Shown in pieces: positions 43,552-43,667 of a DNA stretch of 43,667 bases. Under the pieces are notes generated by a model that was not told where the DNA came from, did no database searches, and saw only the letters and a program-made list of their open reading frames with translations. Position 1 is the stretch's first letter, and the number at the start of each line of letters is the position of its first letter. Source of the DNA: an uncultured Eubacteriales bacterium (GTDB taxonomy: Bacteria > Bacillota > Clostridia > Lachnospirales > Lachnospiraceae); NCBI GenBank assembly GCA_949283695.1, contig CASDTX010000065.1:1-43667 (forward strand), in the 5' to 3' direction. The translations under genes and the position numbers were made by a program.

Positions 43552-43640
43552 GGCAAATTTAAGCCCCTTTGTCGTTACTTTCACTCCGCGTACGTCTCTG
43601 TACGCGTCGTTCAAGTGCCTAAAAGGGGCTTAAATTTGCC
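43552..43640. repeat. Nested inverted repeat at the window end
   Basis: Perfect 19-base arms, GGCAAATTTAAGCCCCTTT and its complement, enclose 51 bases. Inside is a second perfect stem, CGCGTAC/GTACGCG, with a six-base loop. It could be a transposon end, a rolling-circle-type structure or a strong RNA hairpin. The open plus-strand frame runs through it. Confidence 0.85.
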
Positions 43641-43667
43641 TCTTCACGACTCGCAGACCTCAACCGC

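Noticed and set aside
43365-43556. A 64-residue N-terminal extension of the ydcF-like protein
   Set aside because: It would include the promoter-proximal palindrome and a strong AGGAGG placed correctly for the internal ATG; the shorter protein matches E. coli YdcF in length.

Overview
The window looks like chromosome from a Gram-positive, spore-former-type Clostridia, most likely a Lachnospiraceae-like gut bacterium. The reasons are strong AGGAGG-type ribosome sites, near-consensus sigma-A promoters, a CIRCE element, class B sortase, MurT/GatD, GdpP, YesM/YesN regulation, and the gene orders gdpP-rplI-dnaB and rpsF-ssb-rpsR. This is inferred from gene content; no 16S or tRNA gene is present.

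Layout. 0-5.8 kb is housekeeping: a MerR-type regulator converging on the gdpP-rplI-dnaB operon, then a Cof-type HAD phosphatase. 6.0-15.9 kb is a sugar locus: a minus-strand operon (binding protein, two ABC permeases, beta-mannosidase, lyxose/mannose isomerase) divergent from a YesM/YesN two-component system. It reads as import of beta-mannosides, hydrolysis to mannose and isomerisation to fructose. 15.9-19.9 kb holds an FCD-type GntR regulator and a DUF134 regulator in operon with an 860-residue redox fusion (CoA-disulfide-reductase-like, rhodanese, siroheme/4Fe-4S and ferredoxin domains). 20.1-25.3 kb is an AT-richer PTS module: EIICB, GH4 6-phospho-alpha-glucosidase and M20 amidohydrolase, divergent from an AraC regulator with helically phased repeats between them.

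25.4-28.6 kb returns to core functions: rpsF-ssb-rpsR, a DUF951 protein, sortase B and a LUD-domain protein. 28.8-37.0 kb is a long minus-strand array, read in transcription order as HAD phosphatase, MurT, GatD, metallophosphoesterase, leucine-rich-repeat-like protein, VWA protein and MoxR AAA ATPase. It mixes peptidoglycan amidation with a MoxR-VWA module. A second, divergent MoxR-VWA pair follows at 37.2-39.9 kb, then a MATE exporter.

41.6-43.7 kb contains a CIRCE-controlled hsp20 preceded by an apparent 24-codon leader ORF, then a YdcF/DUF218 gene lying between two related remnants of coding sequence, the second ending in a large nested inverted repeat at the window edge. The most unusual material is the duplicated MoxR-VWA modules around MurT/GatD, the hsp20 leader ORF, the phased AraC repeats, and the repeat-flanked ydcF segment. 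I saw no tRNA, rRNA, CRISPR array, prophage or intact insertion sequence.
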